The notes beneath the pieces were generated by a model. That model was not told the DNA's origin and did not search any database. It saw only the letters and a program-made list of their open reading frames with translations. A DNA stretch of 64,000 nucleotides from Sphingobium sp. JS3065 (GTDB taxonomy: Bacteria > Pseudomonadota > Alphaproteobacteria > Sphingomonadales > Sphingomonadaceae): NCBI RefSeq assembly GCF_026427355.1, contig NZ_CP102664.1:2418001-2482000 (forward strand), given 5' to 3'. The number at the start of each line of letters is the position of its first letter. Within the stretch, counting starts at the first letter, position 1. Below, piece by piece: positions 61,472 through 64,000 of this stretch. The translations under genes were made by a program, and so were the position numbers.

Positions 61472-62272
61472 ATGGGCCGTTTTTCGAAAATGCATGGTTT
61501 GGGCAACGACTTTGTCGTGATCGATGCGCGGGACACCCCGCTCGACATGACGGAGGCGCGCGCCATGGCCATTGCCGACCGCCATGCCGGAATCGGCTGC
61601 GACCAGTTGATCCTGATCGGCCATTCGGATCGCGCCGACGTGTCGATGCGCATCTTCAACAGCGACGGCAGCGAGGTCGAGGCCTGCGGCAACGCGACCC
61701 GCTGCGTGCCCCTGTTCGTCGGCCGCGACGTGCTGATCGAAACCAAAGCAGGCCTGCTCGACGCAAAGGCCGTCGACGGCGGGGCCAGCGTCGACATGGG
61801 CGAACCCCGGCTGGAATGGGACGCGATTCCCCTTTCCTACGCCATGGACACGCTGACCATGCCGGTGAGTTGGGAAGACCTTCCCGCCCCGGTCGCGGTC
61901 AATGTCGGCAATCCGCACGTGATCTTCTTCGTGGACGATCTGAACGGTGTGAACTTCGACCGTCTGGGCCCGCTGATAGAGCATGATCCGCTCTTCCCCG
62001 CCCGCGTGAACGTCAATTTCGCGCAGATGGTCGGCGCAAATCACATCCGCCTGATCGTCTGGGAACGCGGCGCGGGCCTGACGCGGGCGTGCGGTACGGG
62101 CGCCTGCGCGACGGCGGTGGCGGCGGTGCGGCGCAAGCTGGTGAGCGGGCCGACCACGGTCAGCCTGCCGGGCGGCGATCTGGTGATCGACTGGGCGCCG
62201 GGCGGGCATATCATGATGACCGGCCCCGCCACCCATGTCTTCGACGGCGAGGCTGACTGGGCGCGCTTCTGA
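61472..62272 (+). CDS. dapF: Diaminopimelate epimerase
   Basis: 266 residues. Converts LL- to meso-diaminopimelate for peptidoglycan and lysine. The two catalytic cysteines are Cys72 in EACGNATR and Cys207 in RACGTGACAT. Start ATG 61472 (MGRFSKMHGLGND); ATG 61460 is possible. The stop overlaps mtaB (TGATG). Confidence 0.95.
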   Translation: MGRFSKMHGLGNDFVVIDARDTPLDMTEARAMAIADRHAGIGCDQLILIGHSDRADVSMRIFNSDGSEVEACGNATRCVPLFVGRDVLIETKAGLLDAKAVDGGASVDMGEPRLEWDAIPLSYAMDTLTMPVSWEDLPAPVAVNVGNPHVIFFVDDLNGVNFDRLGPLIEHDPLFPARVNVNFAQMVGANHIRLIVWERGAGLTRACGTGACATAVAAVRRKLVSGPTTVSLPGGDLVIDWAPGGHIMMTGPATHVFDGEADWARF

Positions 62273-63600
62273 TGAGCGGCCCGCAGATCATCACCCTCGG
62301 CTGCCGCCTCAACATCGCGGAGAGCGAGGCGATCCGCGAAATGGCGGACGGGCAGGATGATCTGATCGTCGTCAATAGCTGCGCCGTGACGGCGGAGGCT
62401 GTGCGCCAGACCCGCCAGGCCATCCGCCGCGCTCGCCGGGACCGCCCCAATGCCCGGATCATGGTGACGGGCTGCGCGGCGCAGACCGAGCCGGAGACTT
62501 TCGCAGCCATGGCCGAAGTCGACGCTGTGATCGGCAATCGGGAGAAGATGGACCCCACCCATTATCCGTCGTCCCAGCGAAGGCTGGGATCTCAGGCAAG
62601 AGGGCGCGGCGTTGGACCTGAGATCCCAGCCTTCGCTGGGATGACGGGTGGGGGCGTGACGGAAAAGGTCCAGGTCTCCGACATCATGGCCGTACGCGAG
62701 ACCGCCCCCCATATGGCGAGCGCCTTCGCCGAACATGCCCGCGCCTTCCTGGAGGTGCAGAATGGCTGCGACCATCGCTGCACCTTCTGCGTCATCCCCT
62801 ATGGCCGGGGCAACAGCCGCTCCATTCCCGCAGGCGCGGTGATCGACAAGGCCCGACAACTGGTCGATGCGGGCTATAAGGAAATCGTCCTGACCGGCGT
62901 GGACGTCACCAGCTACGGCCCCGACCTGCCCGGAGCACCCTCGCTCGGCCTGCTGATCGAGCGCATATTGAAGGGCGTCCCCAGCCTCCCCCGCCTGCGC
63001 CTCTCCTCGCTCGACAGCGTGGAGATCGATGAGCGCCTGTTCGACCTCATCGCCCATGAGCCGCGCATGATGCCGCACCTCCACCTCTCGCTCCAGGCGG
63101 GCGACGACATGATCCTCAAGCGGATGAAACGCCGCCACAGCCGCGCCGACGCCGTCCGCATCGTGCAACGGCTCAAGGCCGCCCGCCCCGACATCAGCAT
63201 CGGCGCGGACATCATCGCCGGTTTCCCGACCGAGGACGACGCGATGTTCGAAAACAGCCTGAAGCTGGTGGAGGAATGCACCATCGTCCACGGCCATATC
63301 TTCCCCTATTCCCCCCGCACAGGCACCCCCGCCGCCCGCATGCCGCAGGTCGACCGCGCCGTGATCAAGGCCCGCGCCGCCCGCCTCCGCGCGGCCTGCG
63401 AGTCGCAACGGGAGGGCTGGCTCCAAAGCCTCATCGGCTCGACCCAATCCGTGCTGGTCGAGCGCAACGGCCTTTCCGGCCACGCCGAAAATTTCGCCCC
63501 GGTACGGTTCGCGCAGCCGCAATCCCCCTCCTCCATCGTCCGCGCAGCCATCACGGGCCTTGAGAATGGCGCGCTGATCGCGCAAGAGGCACAGCAATGA
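62272..63600 (+). CDS. mtaB: tRNA t6A37 methylthiotransferase MtaB carrying an in-frame palindrome
   Basis: 442 residues. Radical-SAM methylthiotransferase that adds a methylthio group to t6A37 of tRNA. N-terminal MTTase domain with cysteines in LGCRLN, NSCAVT and TGCAA; radical SAM cluster Cys166/170/173 in CDHRCTFC; C-terminal TRAM-like tail. Between MTTase and radical-SAM parts, residues about 99-125 are encoded by an inverted repeat, including the telltale IPAFAGMTG, with the frame kept. The stop overlaps ftsY (ATGA). Confidence 0.92.
   Translation: MSGPQIITLGCRLNIAESEAIREMADGQDDLIVVNSCAVTAEAVRQTRQAIRRARRDRPNARIMVTGCAAQTEPETFAAMAEVDAVIGNREKMDPTHYPSSQRRLGSQARGRGVGPEIPAFAGMTGGGVTEKVQVSDIMAVRETAPHMASAFAEHARAFLEVQNGCDHRCTFCVIPYGRGNSRSIPAGAVIDKARQLVDAGYKEIVLTGVDVTSYGPDLPGAPSLGLLIERILKGVPSLPRLRLSSLDSVEIDERLFDLIAHEPRMMPHLHLSLQAGDDMILKRMKRRHSRADAVRIVQRLKAARPDISIGADIIAGFPTEDDAMFENSLKLVEECTIVHGHIFPYSPRTGTPAARMPQVDRAVIKARAARLRAACESQREGWLQSLIGSTQSVLVERNGLSGHAENFAPVRFAQPQSPSSIVRAAITGLENGALIAQEAQQ
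62567..62646. repeat. 80-bp palindromic element inside mtaB
   Basis: Arms of 30 bp (62567-62596 and 62617-62646), starting CGTCGTCCCAGCGAAGG and CCTGAGATCCCAGCCTTCG, complement each other with a single mismatch around a 20-base loop. Translated in frame in mtaB, the right arm gives IPAFAGM. Such elements usually lie between genes. Confidence 0.93.
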
Positions 63601-64000
63601 CTGAACCCGGCACAAGTTGGCGCGATCGTCTTTTCGGCGGCCTGAAGCGCACTTCCGACAAGCTCGGCGAGAATCTGACCGGCCTCTTCACCAAGGCCGC
63701 GCTGGACGAGCAGACACTGGACGAGATCGAGGAAGCGCTGATCGTCAGCGACCTTGGCCCCGCCATGGCCGCCCGCGTGCGCGACCGCCTGTCCGAAGGG
63801 CGCTTCAACCGCGAACTGACCGAAGACTATCTGCGTGAGATCATCGCGGAAGAGATAGAGAAGACGCTCGCACCGGTCGCCCGCCCGCTGGAAATAGAGG
63901 CTTTCCCGCGCCCGCAGGTCATCCTCGTCATCGGCGTCAACGGTTCCGGCAAGACCACCACCATCGCCAAGCTCGCCAATAATTTCCTGGAGCAGGATTA
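63597..64000 (+). CDS. ftsY: SRP receptor FtsY (3' end outside window)
   Basis: First 134 residues of the SRP receptor GTPase. The acidic A domain is very short; the N domain includes LDEQTLDEIEEALIVSDLGP, and the G1 loop VIGVNGSGKTTTIAKLA is present before the sequence is cut at the right edge. Partner of Ffh, whose gene is about 5 kb away on the other strand. ATG 63597 overlaps the mtaB stop. Confidence 0.95.
   Translation, partial: MTEPGTSWRDRLFGGLKRTSDKLGENLTGLFTKAALDEQTLDEIEEALIVSDLGPAMAARVRDRLSEGRFNRELTEDYLREIIAEEIEKTLAPVARPLEIEAFPRPQVILVIGVNGSGKTTTIAKLANNFLEQD

Overview
The window reads as the chromosome of a GC-rich alphaproteobacterium of the order Sphingomonadales, most like Sphingobium or Sphingomonas. 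That placement is inferred from gene order and protein style: large TonB-dependent receptors, a pckA / chvI-chvG-hprK-rapZ-EIIA-HPr block, an rpsP-rimM-trmD-rplS-ffh cluster facing dapF-mtaB-ftsY, and many short secreted proteins. It contains no phage, integrase, transposase, plasmid module or CRISPR array. Most of it is core genome, and the less explained material is in small genes, leaders and intergenic palindromes.

Layout. 1-8.3 kb: comEC (cut by the left edge), gltX-gltA with a terminator, two DUF3617-type lipoproteins and uvrB. 8.4-15.4 kb: a metallo-beta-lactamase-fold lipase-like enzyme, a small lipoprotein, pip, a TonB receptor with a long glycine-rich insert behind a repeat-rich operator, then dnaN. 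15.5-21.5 kb: an IalB-like secreted protein, rlmN, a short beta-barrel OMP, a b561 cytochrome with a periplasmic molybdopterin oxidoreductase, and cfa. 21.6-31.4 kb: small secreted and membrane proteins (Arg/Trp/Tyr-rich peptide, DUF350, anchored trypsin-like protease, DUF3297, two CHAP proteins), recF, a VOC protein with a secreted peroxiredoxin, a dienelactone hydrolase, a miniature phage-shock locus behind a near-perfect sigma-54 promoter, a DUF72 protein and a peptidyl-prolyl isomerase. 31.5-39.9 kb: tRNA-Glu, recJ and tamA-tamB. 40-49 kb: ferredoxin-NADP reductase, pckA, and the ChvIG and regulatory-PTS cluster followed by a GAF-GGDEF protein. 49-64 kb: a SpoU methyltransferase with an MFS symporter, a GNAT enzyme, a second TonB receptor, the translation/SRP cluster, a poly-G-led membrane protein, an amino-acid permease, dapF, mtaB and ftsY (cut by the right edge).

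How the parts work together. pckA is divergent from ChvI/ChvG and the HprK-RapZ-EIIA-HPr phosphorelay, a standard alphaproteobacterial link between envelope or acid sensing, carbon state and gluconeogenesis. TamA/TamB serve outer-membrane assembly, relevant to a genome with two large TonB receptors here. Ffh and FtsY, the two protein partners of SRP targeting, lie on opposite strands about 5 kb apart. gltX, rlmN, rimM, trmD, mtaB, rplS, rpsP, the SpoU methylase and tRNA-Glu make the window rich in translation functions.

Main points for a second look: (1) an 80-bp near-perfect palindrome carried in frame inside mtaB; (2) a family of palindromic intergenic elements sharing a GAATGTC...TTGGCCAA end, four copies in 64 kb; (3) a nine-codon leader ORF overlapping the chvI start codon; (4) a sigma-54 promoter driving a 33-aa peptide plus PspC, facing a 27-aa membrane peptide; (5) a G9 tract acting as the Shine-Dalgarno of a membrane protein; (6) the glycine-rich TonB receptor and its operator. 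I did not find a convincing wholly new multi-gene system.
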